Positions 1 to 7,121 of a DNA stretch of 19,049 nt are shown piece by piece. The notes below the pieces were generated by a model. The model ran no database searches. It was not told the origin of the DNA and saw nothing but the letters and a program-made list of their open reading frames with translations. Origin of the DNA: Candidatus Atribacteria bacterium (GTDB lineage Bacteria > Bipolaricaulota > Bipolaricaulia > UBA7950 > UBA9294). A program made the translations under genes and the position numbers. How positions within the stretch are numbered: position 1 is the first letter of the stretch; every line of letters starts with the position of its first letter. Location of the stretch: assembly GCA_004525685.1 (NCBI GenBank), contig SPBW01000024.1:1-19049 (forward strand), written 5' to 3'.

Positions 1-141
1 GACTTCGTGGACACGAACCCGCTGTACGGGAATTCGATCTCCGCAGAAGTTCTTGCCAAAATGACGGTGCTGCTGAACGATCTGAGAGGTAGCATCGACA
101 CGTGGCTCAAGGCTCAGATGACAGTGCCCGAGTACTGGTAG
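1..141 (+). CDS. C-terminal end of a probable BMP-family substrate-binding protein (5' truncated)
   Basis: Frame 1 is open from the window edge and ends at TAG 139-141, giving 46 residues from DFVDTNPLYG to TVPEYW. The segment ISAEVLAKMTVLLNDLRG resembles the last helix of BMP/PnrA-type (COG1744) lipoproteins, where a 'lt.e.l..m..f...v.G' helix closes the protein. The strongest argument is position: it directly precedes the ATPase of a BMP-type ABC transporter, and the complete second transporter in this window has the order binding protein, hairpin, ATPase, permease, permease. If correct, it is the secreted ligand-binding subunit that feeds the permeases encoded at 1755-3724. The visible part is too short for a family call by itself, and it is not obviously similar to the C-terminus of the binding protein at 12664-13728. 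Confidence 0.55.
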   Translation, partial: DFVDTNPLYGNSISAEVLAKMTVLLNDLRGSIDTWLKAQMTVPEYW

Positions 142-151
142 CAATCACTCT

Positions 152-180
152 GGAAGGGGCGGGCAAGGCCCGTCCCTTCC
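152..180 (+). promoter_or_regulatory. Strong hairpin between binding-protein and ATPase genes
   Basis: Arms GGAAGGGGCGGGC (152-164) and GCCCGTCCCTTCC (168-180) pair over 13 positions, with one G-T wobble and an AAG loop. The stem starts 10 nt after the stop at 141 and lies upstream of the ATPase ribosome binding site (GGAG, 192-195). No T-run follows, so it is not a classical intrinsic terminator. The likely role is to block 3' exonucleases or attenuate transcription, so that the binding protein is made in excess over the membrane subunits. That is known for periplasmic binding-protein operons in general and is inferred here. A matching hairpin sits at the same place in the second transporter operon (12624-12656). 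Confidence 0.7.
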
Positions 181-202
181 ATTCAATACGCGGAGACCAA
201 GA

Positions 203-1762
203 ATGGCGTACCTGCAGATGCATGGAATCACAAAGCTGTATCCAGCGAGTGGCGTGCTGGCCAACGACGCGGTGGATCTCTCGGTTGAGGAGAACGAGAT
301 CCATGCCGTGATCGGCGAGAATGGAGCCGGCAAATCAACCCTGATGAAGCTTCTGTATGGATTGGAGCAGCCAGACGCTGGAGAGATCCATTTCCGCGGG
401 AAGCACGTCGCTATTAGGGATCCGTTGGCGGCCAATCGGCTCGGAATCGGCATGGTTCACCAGCACTTCAAGCTCGTCCCAGATTTCACCGTAGCAGAGA
501 ACGTCGTTCTTGGAATGGAGCCTCGGAAACAGGGCCTCTTCATCGACCGGCAGTCGGCTGTGAAGGACGTCACCAAGGTGATTGAAGAGCACGGGTTCAG
601 TATTGATCCCAAGCAGAAGGCCAAGGATCTGACGGTCGGTCAGATGCAGCAGGTGGAGATCGTCAAGATGCTTTACCGTAATGCCGAATTGCTGATTCTA
701 GATGAACCGACGTCCGTGTTGACAGAGCAAGAGATTGAGAGCCTGTTCGCGACCCTCGGGAATCTCCTCAGTCGGGGAAAGACGATCATCCTTATCACCC
801 ACAAGCTTGATGAAGTGACGCATATGTCCCATCGGGTCACGGTCATGAGAGGTGGGAAGGTCGTTGCAGTGAGAAATACGAGTGATGTGGACAAGCGAGA
901 GTTGAGCCGTCTGATGGTTGGCAAGGACATCCTGCTCCAAGTGAATCGAGGTCCCACGACCTACGGGGATACCGTGTTGGAGATGAAGGAAATCTCCATT
1001 CGCTGTCGGGGACAGGAAAGGCCTCTTCTCGACAGGATCGATCTGCAGGTGCGTTCGGGCGAGCTGGTTGGGATCGCAGGTGTGGGCGGAAACGGCCTTG
1101 CCGAAATCGAAGATGTCATCGGGGGGTTGCGAGGCGCTACGCAGGGAAGCATGTTCCTCAACGGCGTAGATGTAACGTCTTTTAGCTCGGAACAGCTGAG
1201 GGAAGCGGGACTAGCCTATGTACCTGCGGACCGCCTACATCGAGGGGCGAGTCTGCCCTCGACTGTGCGCGAGAATTGCATCGTAACCAAGCACCACGAT
1301 TTCCTGCGCGCCGGTGTCTTGCAGCGGCGCGACGTACGAGAATTCACCAGACATCTCATCGACCAATTCTCGATCGCCGCCAGCGAAGGAATGCCAGCAG
1401 GCAATCTATCCGGCGGGAACATCCAAAAGATGATCCTAGCGCGCGAGCTTTCAGGCCAGTCCAACTTCATTCTTTTCTCTGAACCCACTTGGGGACTGGA
1501 TATCGCGAGCAGCCAGTTTGTCTACGAGAAGATGCTGGAGTTGCGGGAGCGGGGGGCCGGGGTTCTTCTCATCTCCTCGAACTTGGATGAGATCCTCGGG
1601 CTGGCAGATACCATTCTCGTTCTGTACAGAGGAAGGGTTGTGGGGCGTTTGGAAAACACTGACACGTTGAGCAAAGAGATTATCGGCGAGTACATGCTCG
1701 GCCTTCGAGATGATTCTCACGGACCGCATGAAACGAACCAGACAGAGGTGCGCCGTGGCTAA
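203..1762 (+). CDS. BMP-type (nucleoside/sugar-class) ABC transporter, two-domain ATPase
   Basis: This 519-residue tandem ABC ATPase has the RbsA/YufO (NupA) layout and energises the two permeases that follow. Domain 1 is canonical: Walker A GENGAGKST near residues 38-46, Q-loop GMVHQHF near 84-90, signature LTVGQ near 144-148, Walker B LLILDEP near 164-170 and the switch histidine in LITHKLDE near 201. Domain 2 has a degenerate Walker A (GIAGVGGNGL, no GKS/T), signature LSGGN near 403 and the motif SEPTWGLD near 427-434. A degenerate second P-loop is normal for this family and suggests one fully catalytic site. The start is ATG 203, preceded by GGAG at 192-195. The end overlaps the next gene by 8 nt. 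The transporter family is clear; the substrate is not. Confidence 0.93.
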   Translation: MAYLQMHGITKLYPASGVLANDAVDLSVEENEIHAVIGENGAGKSTLMKLLYGLEQPDAGEIHFRGKHVAIRDPLAANRLGIGMVHQHFKLVPDFTVAENVVLGMEPRKQGLFIDRQSAVKDVTKVIEEHGFSIDPKQKAKDLTVGQMQQVEIVKMLYRNAELLILDEPTSVLTEQEIESLFATLGNLLSRGKTIILITHKLDEVTHMSHRVTVMRGGKVVAVRNTSDVDKRELSRLMVGKDILLQVNRGPTTYGDTVLEMKEISIRCRGQERPLLDRIDLQVRSGELVGIAGVGGNGLAEIEDVIGGLRGATQGSMFLNGVDVTSFSSEQLREAGLAYVPADRLHRGASLPSTVRENCIVTKHHDFLRAGVLQRRDVREFTRHLIDQFSIAASEGMPAGNLSGGNIQKMILARELSGQSNFILFSEPTWGLDIASSQFVYEKMLELRERGAGVLLISSNLDEILGLADTILVLYRGRVVGRLENTDTLSKEIIGEYMLGLRDDSHGPHETNQTEVRRG

Positions 1763-2813
1763 GCAGCGAGTCGCGAAGCTATTGAGTACTGCAACAGGTC
1801 TGATTCTGACGATCGCCATCTCTTTCGCGATCGTCATTCTCCTGATTCTTGTTCTCAGCGACGAACCGGGGAGGGCGATCTACTTCTTCTTTATCGGCCC
1901 GTTCACCAAGGCCTACTACTTGGGCAATATGCTGAACCAATCGATTGGGTTGATGTTCACGGGATTGGGCATTGCCGTTGCCTTTAAGTCATCGACGTTC
2001 AACCTCGGCGGAGAAGGGCAGGCGTACTCTGGAGCGCTTGTAGCAACGGTCATCTTGCTTGCGCTGCCCAACATGCCCGGCATCGTCGGCGGACCAGCCG
2101 CGCTTATCGGGGCCGTGGTGATTGGAGCGTTCGTGGCGGGCCTCTCCGGGTTCTTCAAGATGCGCTGGGGTACAGATCAACTCATTTCCTCTTTCCTGGT
2201 TTCTAGCGCGGTGATCCTGATCGTCAACTATTTCGTCACCGGACCGCTGGATGATCCGACGAACAGCATGCTAACCACGGCGCGCATCGCTGAGCAGTAC
2301 CAATTGCTGTTGATCTTCAAACCATCAAAGCTGGATATCAGCATCTTCTTTGCCGTGGCGACAGCAATCGGGACGTACTTCTTCATGCAGAGATCGCACT
2401 GGGGCTATGAAATGAGGATGTGTGGCATCAATCGTGAGTTTTCAAAATACGCTGGCATCAACGTCGGCAAATACTTGCTGGTGCCCATGGCCATCAGTGG
2501 AGGATTCCACGGCCTCGCAGGCGGCATCACCGTGATGGGCACTCACTACCGGTGTCTCAAAGGAGTCACCGCCGGTCTGGGGTGGAACGGGATCGCTGTC
2601 GCCCTCATCGCTAAGAACAACCCGCTCGCGGTGATACCGGCGGCACTGTTCTTCGCCTACTTGGATGCAGGCGCGAAGGCCGCCATGCTTCACGCGGATG
2701 TGACGTTTGAGCTCGCGAAGATCGCCCAGGGGGTAATCTTCTTCTTGGTTACGGCCCAGGCACTCTATGGTCTATTCGACTCGAAGAAGAAGAGGAAGAA
2801 GGTGGCAAGATGA
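1755..2813 (+). CDS. BMP-type ABC transporter permease 1 (YufP/NupP-like)
   Basis: This is an integral membrane permease of the branched-chain amino acid/ribose (BPD_transp_2) class. Family landmarks are DEPGRAIYFFFIGPF near the N-terminus, AFKSSTFNLGGEGQAY after an early membrane helix, and a cytoplasmic coupling segment around MRMCGINREFSKYAGIN followed by AISGGFHGLAGG. About ten hydrophobic segments are visible and the C-terminus is a basic tail (KKKRKK). An upstream in-frame ATG at 1710 would add 15 charged residues inside the ATPase gene. I prefer GTG 1755 because AGAGG (1744-1748) lies six bases upstream and the product then begins VAKQRVAKLL just before the first helix. The 8-nt overlap with the ATPase gene suggests translational coupling. 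Which start is used is uncertain; the function is not. Confidence 0.88.
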   Translation: MAKQRVAKLLSTATGLILTIAISFAIVILLILVLSDEPGRAIYFFFIGPFTKAYYLGNMLNQSIGLMFTGLGIAVAFKSSTFNLGGEGQAYSGALVATVILLALPNMPGIVGGPAALIGAVVIGAFVAGLSGFFKMRWGTDQLISSFLVSSAVILIVNYFVTGPLDDPTNSMLTTARIAEQYQLLLIFKPSKLDISIFFAVATAIGTYFFMQRSHWGYEMRMCGINREFSKYAGINVGKYLLVPMAISGGFHGLAGGITVMGTHYRCLKGVTAGLGWNGIAVALIAKNNPLAVIPAALFFAYLDAGAKAAMLHADVTFELAKIAQGVIFFLVTAQALYGLFDSKKKRKKVAR

Positions 2814-3724
2814 GCAACTCCTCCTTTCCGGTGCCCATGTTGCACAGCACGATCAGGATCATGGCTCCGTTTCTCCTTGCCGCTCTTGGCGGACTCTTCA
2901 CCGAACTGGCGGGGATGCTGAACATCGCCTTGGAAGGACTCATGCTCATCGGCGCGTTCTTCAGTGTTGTGTTTGCTGCAGCTACCGGTAGCCTGTTCTT
3001 GGGTATTGTGTTGGGTATAGCTGCCAGTGTTGCCGCTGCGTACGTCTTTGGCTTCATCAGCCTAAATTTGCGAGCCAATGTCTTCATTACCGGCTTGGCA
3101 ACGAACCTCTTCGCCGAAGGGATTACCGTAGTTCTAGCATTCCAGATCTTCGGCAACAAGGGAGTCATTAGGTTCGAGAATCTCGCGAGATTACCCGTCC
3201 TGTCGATCCCGTCATTGCAGCGCATCCCTGTGCTGGGTGACATTCTTGTTGGGCACAACGTGCTGGTCTATGTCAGCTGGATCATGGTTGTGGTTGCCGC
3301 CATCATCATCTACAAGACGCCCTTCGGGCTTCGTATTCGAGGAACTGGCTCCAATCCGGGAGCGGTCGAAGCGATTGGCTTGAGCCCCAAACGGTATCGA
3401 ATGTATGCGATCCTGATCTCTGGATTCACCTGCGGCCTGGCGGGAGCCATTCTGAGCTTGCAGATGGGAGCCTTCGTTCCCGGGATCACAGCAGGTCGGG
3501 GCTGGATTGCGTTGGTGGCCATCTATCTGGGCAACAAGACACCGCTCGGAATCTTCATAGCGTGCATGGTCTTTGGGTTTGCCGAGAGCTTCTCGAACTA
3601 CGCGCAAGGGGCAATCGACGTCCCCGCAGATTTCATCCTCTCCTTCCCCTACATCATTACGGTCATTGCGATGATTGGCTTTTCGATTGTGCAGCACTAT
3701 CGACTGAAGGGGAGTGACACATAA
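2810..3724 (+). CDS. BMP-type ABC transporter permease 2 (YufQ/NupQ-like)
   Basis: This 304-residue membrane protein is the second permease subunit. Its start overlaps the stop of permease 1 as ATGA (2810-2813). Recognisable features are an N-terminal region with PFLLAALGGLFTELAGMLNIALEGLML (the family's conserved 'ALGG...GvlNIalEGlML'), many alternating hydrophobic helices, a cytoplasmic coupling segment TPFGLRIRGTGSNPGAVEAIGLSPKR (split here by motif: TPFGLRIRGTG, then EAIGLSPKR), and GRGWIALVAIYLGNKTPLG near the C-terminal third. Length and order match the family. It should form a heterodimeric channel with permease 1, driven by the ATPase at 203-1762. It is 41% or more identical by eye to the permease at 9056-9973 in several blocks, but I did not align them formally. 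Confidence 0.92.
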   Translation: MSNSSFPVPMLHSTIRIMAPFLLAALGGLFTELAGMLNIALEGLMLIGAFFSVVFAAATGSLFLGIVLGIAASVAAAYVFGFISLNLRANVFITGLATNLFAEGITVVLAFQIFGNKGVIRFENLARLPVLSIPSLQRIPVLGDILVGHNVLVYVSWIMVVVAAIIIYKTPFGLRIRGTGSNPGAVEAIGLSPKRYRMYAILISGFTCGLAGAILSLQMGAFVPGITAGRGWIALVAIYLGNKTPLGIFIACMVFGFAESFSNYAQGAIDVPADFILSFPYIITVIAMIGFSIVQHYRLKGSDT

Positions 3725-3732
3725 GCAAAGGC

Positions 3733-3786
3733 TTTGGCACAAACGACAAGCAGGGGCCGTAGCCGCGCTGCCACGGTTTGGCACAA
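3733..3786 (+). repeat. Pair of 10-bp direct repeats in the permease-dehydrogenase gap
   Basis: TTTGGCACAA occurs at 3733-3742 and again at 3777-3786, 44 bp apart start to start. Both lie in the 132-bp gap that is the only sizeable break inside the otherwise compact operon. The spacing is about four helical turns, which would suit a regulator bound at two sites on one face. Each copy includes TTGGCA, similar to a -35 hexamer, but I see no good -10 at the right distance. The sites may be operators for an internal promoter driving the catabolic genes; this is speculative. Confidence 0.35.
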
Positions 3787-3856
3787 GCGTCTAGAGGTAG
3801 CGTACCATGAAGCCAGATACCCATGGGAAGAAGAAACTAGGGATAGAGGAGCAGTA

Positions 3857-4873
3857 ATGAAAGCAGCGGTTCTGATCGAACCTAAGAAGATACAGATCCA
3901 GGAAGTTGAGAATCCCAAAGCTGAGGACTCCAAGATCGTCGTCAGAATCAGGAACTGTGGTATCTGCACGCTAGAGCAGCGGCTCTACAGCGGGGACTTG
4001 AAGATCTACTATCCGATCATTCCCGGACACGAGGCGTCGGGTGAGATCGTCGAAGTCGGGGCGAAGGTCCTCGGAGGCTTCACCCCCGGCATGCGCGTTG
4101 CCCTCGATCTGATCACCCGCTGTGGGCAGTGCCATTTTTGCAGAACCGGTAGCTCGAACCTGTGCTCCAACCGCTTCAAGCCCGGGCAGCAAGTTCTGGG
4201 CGGATTCGGTGAGTACATCGCCGTTGACGGATCACAGGCATTCCCGATCGCTGACAACATGACGCTACAGGAAGCAGCATTCGCGGAACCCGTGGCATGC
4301 TGCATACGATCGCTTAAGAAGCTGCAGGTTACTCTTGGAGAGAATGTACTGATCGTGGGTGCCGGGCCCATGGGGATTCTACACCTCCAGGTTGCGCGTT
4401 CCATGGGCGCTCGTGCGTTTGTTTCCGATCCCAATCCGAAGCGTTTGGAAGTAGCCAAGAGCCTTGGAGCATTCGCTGTCATCGATCCCTCGAAAGAAGA
4501 CCTACAGGAGATCATTCGATCTGAAACCGATGGCATCGGCGTGGATGCATGTGTGGTAACAAGTCCCGCCCAGGCCGCCTTGAGCTCTGGGCTGTCCGCT
4601 CTAGCGAAGGCAGGACGACTCAACATCTACACGTCGTATCTGGAAGAAATGCCTCTGCCGATAGACGCAAACAAGATGCACCGAAACGAGAGCCTTATTA
4701 CCGGAAGTGAAGGCCGAACAGAGTTTGATTTCTATCAAGCCGTGAAGCTCATTGGATACGGCATGATCGATGTCAAATCCCTCGTCTCGCAAGTCGTGCA
4801 CTACGAGAACATTGCTGAAGGCATTGAGGCGGCAATGAGCCTGGATACGCTTCGCGTTCTGTTGGAACAATGA
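3857..4873 (+). CDS. Zinc-dependent medium-chain alcohol/polyol dehydrogenase
   Basis: This 338-residue MDR-superfamily dehydrogenase interconverts an alcohol and a ketone using NAD(P). Likely catalytic zinc ligands are C37 (in CGICTLE), H58-E59 (GHEASGEIVEVG) and E144 (FAEPVAC), the Cys-His-Glu arrangement of sorbitol/threonine-type enzymes. The structural zinc site is C89-x2-C92-x2-C95-x7-C103. The Rossmann motif is VGAGPMG at 167-173, and an aspartate after the next strand (D191 in FVSDPNP) favours NAD(H). The start is ATG 3857 with AGAGGAG at 3845-3851; an in-frame upstream start at 3734 would add a 41-residue non-family extension. The end overlaps the kinase start as ATGA. In context it probably oxidises an imported polyol or hydroxy compound before phosphorylation. 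The substrate is unknown. Confidence 0.9.
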   Translation: MKAAVLIEPKKIQIQEVENPKAEDSKIVVRIRNCGICTLEQRLYSGDLKIYYPIIPGHEASGEIVEVGAKVLGGFTPGMRVALDLITRCGQCHFCRTGSSNLCSNRFKPGQQVLGGFGEYIAVDGSQAFPIADNMTLQEAAFAEPVACCIRSLKKLQVTLGENVLIVGAGPMGILHLQVARSMGARAFVSDPNPKRLEVAKSLGAFAVIDPSKEDLQEIIRSETDGIGVDACVVTSPAQAALSSGLSALAKAGRLNIYTSYLEEMPLPIDANKMHRNESLITGSEGRTEFDFYQAVKLIGYGMIDVKSLVSQVVHYENIAEGIEAAMSLDTLRVLLEQ

Positions 4874-6309
4874 TTCTTGTCCTGGATATCGGGACCACCG
4901 ATCTCAAGGGTGCCTTGTTCAACGTGGACGGCACACCGCTTGAGATTGGGCAGAAGCCTGTCTCATTGTCGAGCAGCAGAACCAATCCTCTCCATCATGA
5001 GACGGACGCCTTGGATTGGGTTCGGGGGATACGCGAGCTGTGTGCGCAATTCGAGCTCTCGTCGGAGAAGAAGCCAGAGGCGATCGTCGTCAGCGGAAAC
5101 GGCCCCACGCTGGTACCGGTAGGCAACGATGATCGACCGCTGCATCCGGCAATACTATGGATGGACCGCCGATGCATTGAAGAGGCGGCCACGATCTCTG
5201 AGCTCAGCGGTTTCTATGTGGATCCGACGTTCTATCTCCCCAAGGCGCTCTGGTTTCATAGGCACAAACCTGGAATCTACGAGAAGGCGAAGTACTTCTT
5301 CTCGTGCCCTGAGTACATCAACTACCTCCTGACTGGCAGCGCGGCAACAATCCTGCCGGTAGACGAGTACAAACGCTATATCTGGACAGAGGAATTGGTG
5401 TCTCAGCTGGGGATGGAGTGGGACAAGTTTCCTCCTTTTGTGCGGCCAGGCGAGGGCCTCGGCAAGACGACGGCTGCAGCGCGTGATCTTCTGGGAGTGC
5501 CGGTCGGAGTGCCGGTCTTTGCTGGGGGGCCGGACTTCATCGTCTCGATCATTGGCACCGGGACGGTTGCACCTGGCAGGGCCTGCGATCGTGCAGGTAC
5601 ATCCGAAGGGATCAATCTATGCGCTGACCAGGCAGTCGCCGATTCGAGGCTGCTGTGCGTGGGGCACGTCATCGACGGATACAGTAACGTGTCGGGAATC
5701 GTCTCAACGTCAGGCAAAGCGCTGCAATGGTTCAAGGAGATCAGTGGCAATGGAGACTTGCCTTTTGCTGAACTCTTCAACGATATCGAGTCGGTGCCTG
5801 CTGGGTCGGATAAGCTCATCTTCCTTCCGTATTTAGCGGGGGAGCGTGCACCCATTTGGGATCCGAATGCACGGGGGGCGTTCATCGGCCTTACGATGAA
5901 TCACGGCAGGCGAGAGATGACGCGTGCGGTGGTGGAGTCGGTAGGCTTCGCAATCAGAGACATCATTGCCGTGATGGAAGAGATCGGTCTGCACGTGGAT
6001 GACTTGAGGATCACTGGCGGGCAAGCCAGGAGCGCTCAATGGATACAGATCAAAGCCGATATCACCGGTAAGCGGTTCCTGTTGCCTGTCACGAAAGACT
6101 CCGAGCTTGCTGGAGATCTGTGCCTCGCGTTGTACGGACTGGGACACTACGACAGCTTGGCTGAAGCTGCCAACACGGCGATTCAGATCGAGCGGGTGTT
6201 TGAGCCGAATCGAGAGAACAAACGAGTGTATGACGATCTCTTCTCCGTCTACCGGGAATCGTATGCGGGATTGAAGAAGACATTTGGCGACATGAGTAGA
6301 ATCACCTAG
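4870..6309 (+). CDS. FGGY-family carbohydrate kinase (xylulokinase-like)
   Basis: This 479-residue ATP-dependent sugar kinase has the actin-like fold. The phosphate loop LDIGTTDLKGALFN lies at 5-18, a substrate-loop segment ILWMDRR at 95-101, and GGPDFIVSIIGTG at 219-231 contains the probable catalytic base D222. The family's LPYLAGERAPIWDPNARGAF block (319-338) and adenosine motif ITGGQARSAQ (381-390) follow. Its start overlaps the dehydrogenase stop (ATGA), implying coupled translation. FGGY members phosphorylate ketoses, polyols or, for LsrK, the autoinducer-2 precursor. Here it likely acts on the ketone made by the dehydrogenase and passes the product to the aldolase. It reads more like a xylulokinase than E. 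coli LsrK, but specificity cannot be told from sequence alone. Confidence 0.92.
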   Translation: MILVLDIGTTDLKGALFNVDGTPLEIGQKPVSLSSSRTNPLHHETDALDWVRGIRELCAQFELSSEKKPEAIVVSGNGPTLVPVGNDDRPLHPAILWMDRRCIEEAATISELSGFYVDPTFYLPKALWFHRHKPGIYEKAKYFFSCPEYINYLLTGSAATILPVDEYKRYIWTEELVSQLGMEWDKFPPFVRPGEGLGKTTAAARDLLGVPVGVPVFAGGPDFIVSIIGTGTVAPGRACDRAGTSEGINLCADQAVADSRLLCVGHVIDGYSNVSGIVSTSGKALQWFKEISGNGDLPFAELFNDIESVPAGSDKLIFLPYLAGERAPIWDPNARGAFIGLTMNHGRREMTRAVVESVGFAIRDIIAVMEEIGLHVDDLRITGGQARSAQWIQIKADITGKRFLLPVTKDSELAGDLCLALYGLGHYDSLAEAANTAIQIERVFEPNRENKRVYDDLFSVYRESYAGLKKTFGDMSRIT

Positions 6310-6320
6310 GAGGACCACTT

Positions 6321-7112
6321 ATGAGGGTCGGAAAACAGATACGAATGAATTCGTTGTTCAACAAGACGACGGGGAACAGCGTTTGCATCGCCGTGGACCA
6401 CGGCGGTATTGCTGGGCCGATGGAAGGCATTAACAACCCCGCACAATTGGTGAGACAGTGCGTCGCAGGGGGAGCGGACTGCATTCTGACCACCAGAGGA
6501 TTTGCCCGCGCAGCGGCTGACGCGTGGGATCGGAAGACGTCTCTTCTGCTGCGCCTCACTGGCGGATTCACCGTGTTCGGCGGCAAATTCGAAGAGGAGA
6601 TGATCACGTCTCCGCAAGCGGCCGTGGAGTATGGGGCCGCAGGAGCGGCTGTGACTGTAAAGTTCGGTCACGAGCGCGAGGGCGAGTTCACTCGAAATGC
6701 GTCCCTTGCCGCAGACGAATGTGCTCGACTTGGGCTACCTCTCATGGTTGAAGCCATGGCCAAGGGCAAGGACCTGACCTCCGCTGATCCGAGAGGAATC
6801 AAGCTCGCCTCCCGTGCGGCAATGGAGATAGGCGCTGACATCGTGAAGACGTACTACACTGGCGATCCGGATTCATTCCGCGAAGTCGTTGAAGGCTGTC
6901 CAGTCCCGATACTCATTCTTGGTGGGCCCAAGTCAGACAGCGATGAAGAGACGGTCTCCAACGTCTACTACGCGATGCAAGCTGGAGCCCGGGGAATCGC
7001 GATGGGACGGAACATCTGGCAGCGAAAGAACGTACAGGCCATGATTGAAGCCATGGCAGGCCTTGTCCATGAAGGGTGGAGCATACAGCAGGCAATGAAT
7101 CATATTGCGTAA
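6321..7112 (+). CDS. Class I aldolase of the LsrF/FbaB (DeoC/LacD) family, LsrF-like
   Basis: This 263-residue TIM-barrel enzyme cleaves or thiolyses a phosphorylated keto compound through a lysine Schiff base. The putative catalytic lysine is K176 in GADIVKTYYTG. D26-H27 lie in VCIAVDHGG, and the phosphate site is formed by LGGPK (200-204) and MGRNIWQ (228-234). Recalled E. coli LsrF segments (IFNPKTGK...AFDHG, MCTRG, VGKDM, IIKTYY, AGCPVPIVIAGG, MGRNIF) match the order and wording here: LFNKTTGN, AVDHGG, LTTRG, KGKDL, IVKTYY, EGCPVPILILGG, MGRNIW. The gene has a strong GGAGG site overlapping the kinase stop. It probably acts on the kinase product. No LsrG or LsrR gene is nearby, so a true AI-2 pathway is not established; retro-aldol cleavage of a ketose phosphate is the alternative. 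Confidence 0.88.
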   Translation: MRVGKQIRMNSLFNKTTGNSVCIAVDHGGIAGPMEGINNPAQLVRQCVAGGADCILTTRGFARAAADAWDRKTSLLLRLTGGFTVFGGKFEEEMITSPQAAVEYGAAGAAVTVKFGHEREGEFTRNASLAADECARLGLPLMVEAMAKGKDLTSADPRGIKLASRAAMEIGADIVKTYYTGDPDSFREVVEGCPVPILILGGPKSDSDEETVSNVYYAMQAGARGIAMGRNIWQRKNVQAMIEAMAGLVHEGWSIQQAMNHIA

Positions 7113-7121
7113 ACACAGATA

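Noticed and set aside
3212..3784. Long antisense open frames opposite the transporter and enzyme genes (for example 3212-3784, 4009-4626, 5403-5885 minus)
   Set aside because: They lie wholly or mostly opposite strong family-matching genes and read as low-complexity shadow translations.
3733..3800. Possible sigma-54 promoters at the two TGGCAC motifs
   Set aside because: The -24-like TGGCAC is present twice, but the -12 element TTGCA is absent at the required 5-bp spacing in both.
3734..3856. Longer N-terminus for the dehydrogenase starting at 3734
   Set aside because: The 41 extra residues do not resemble the family, span the direct repeats and lack a ribosome binding site; ATG 3857 has AGAGGAG and gives a standard MDR start.
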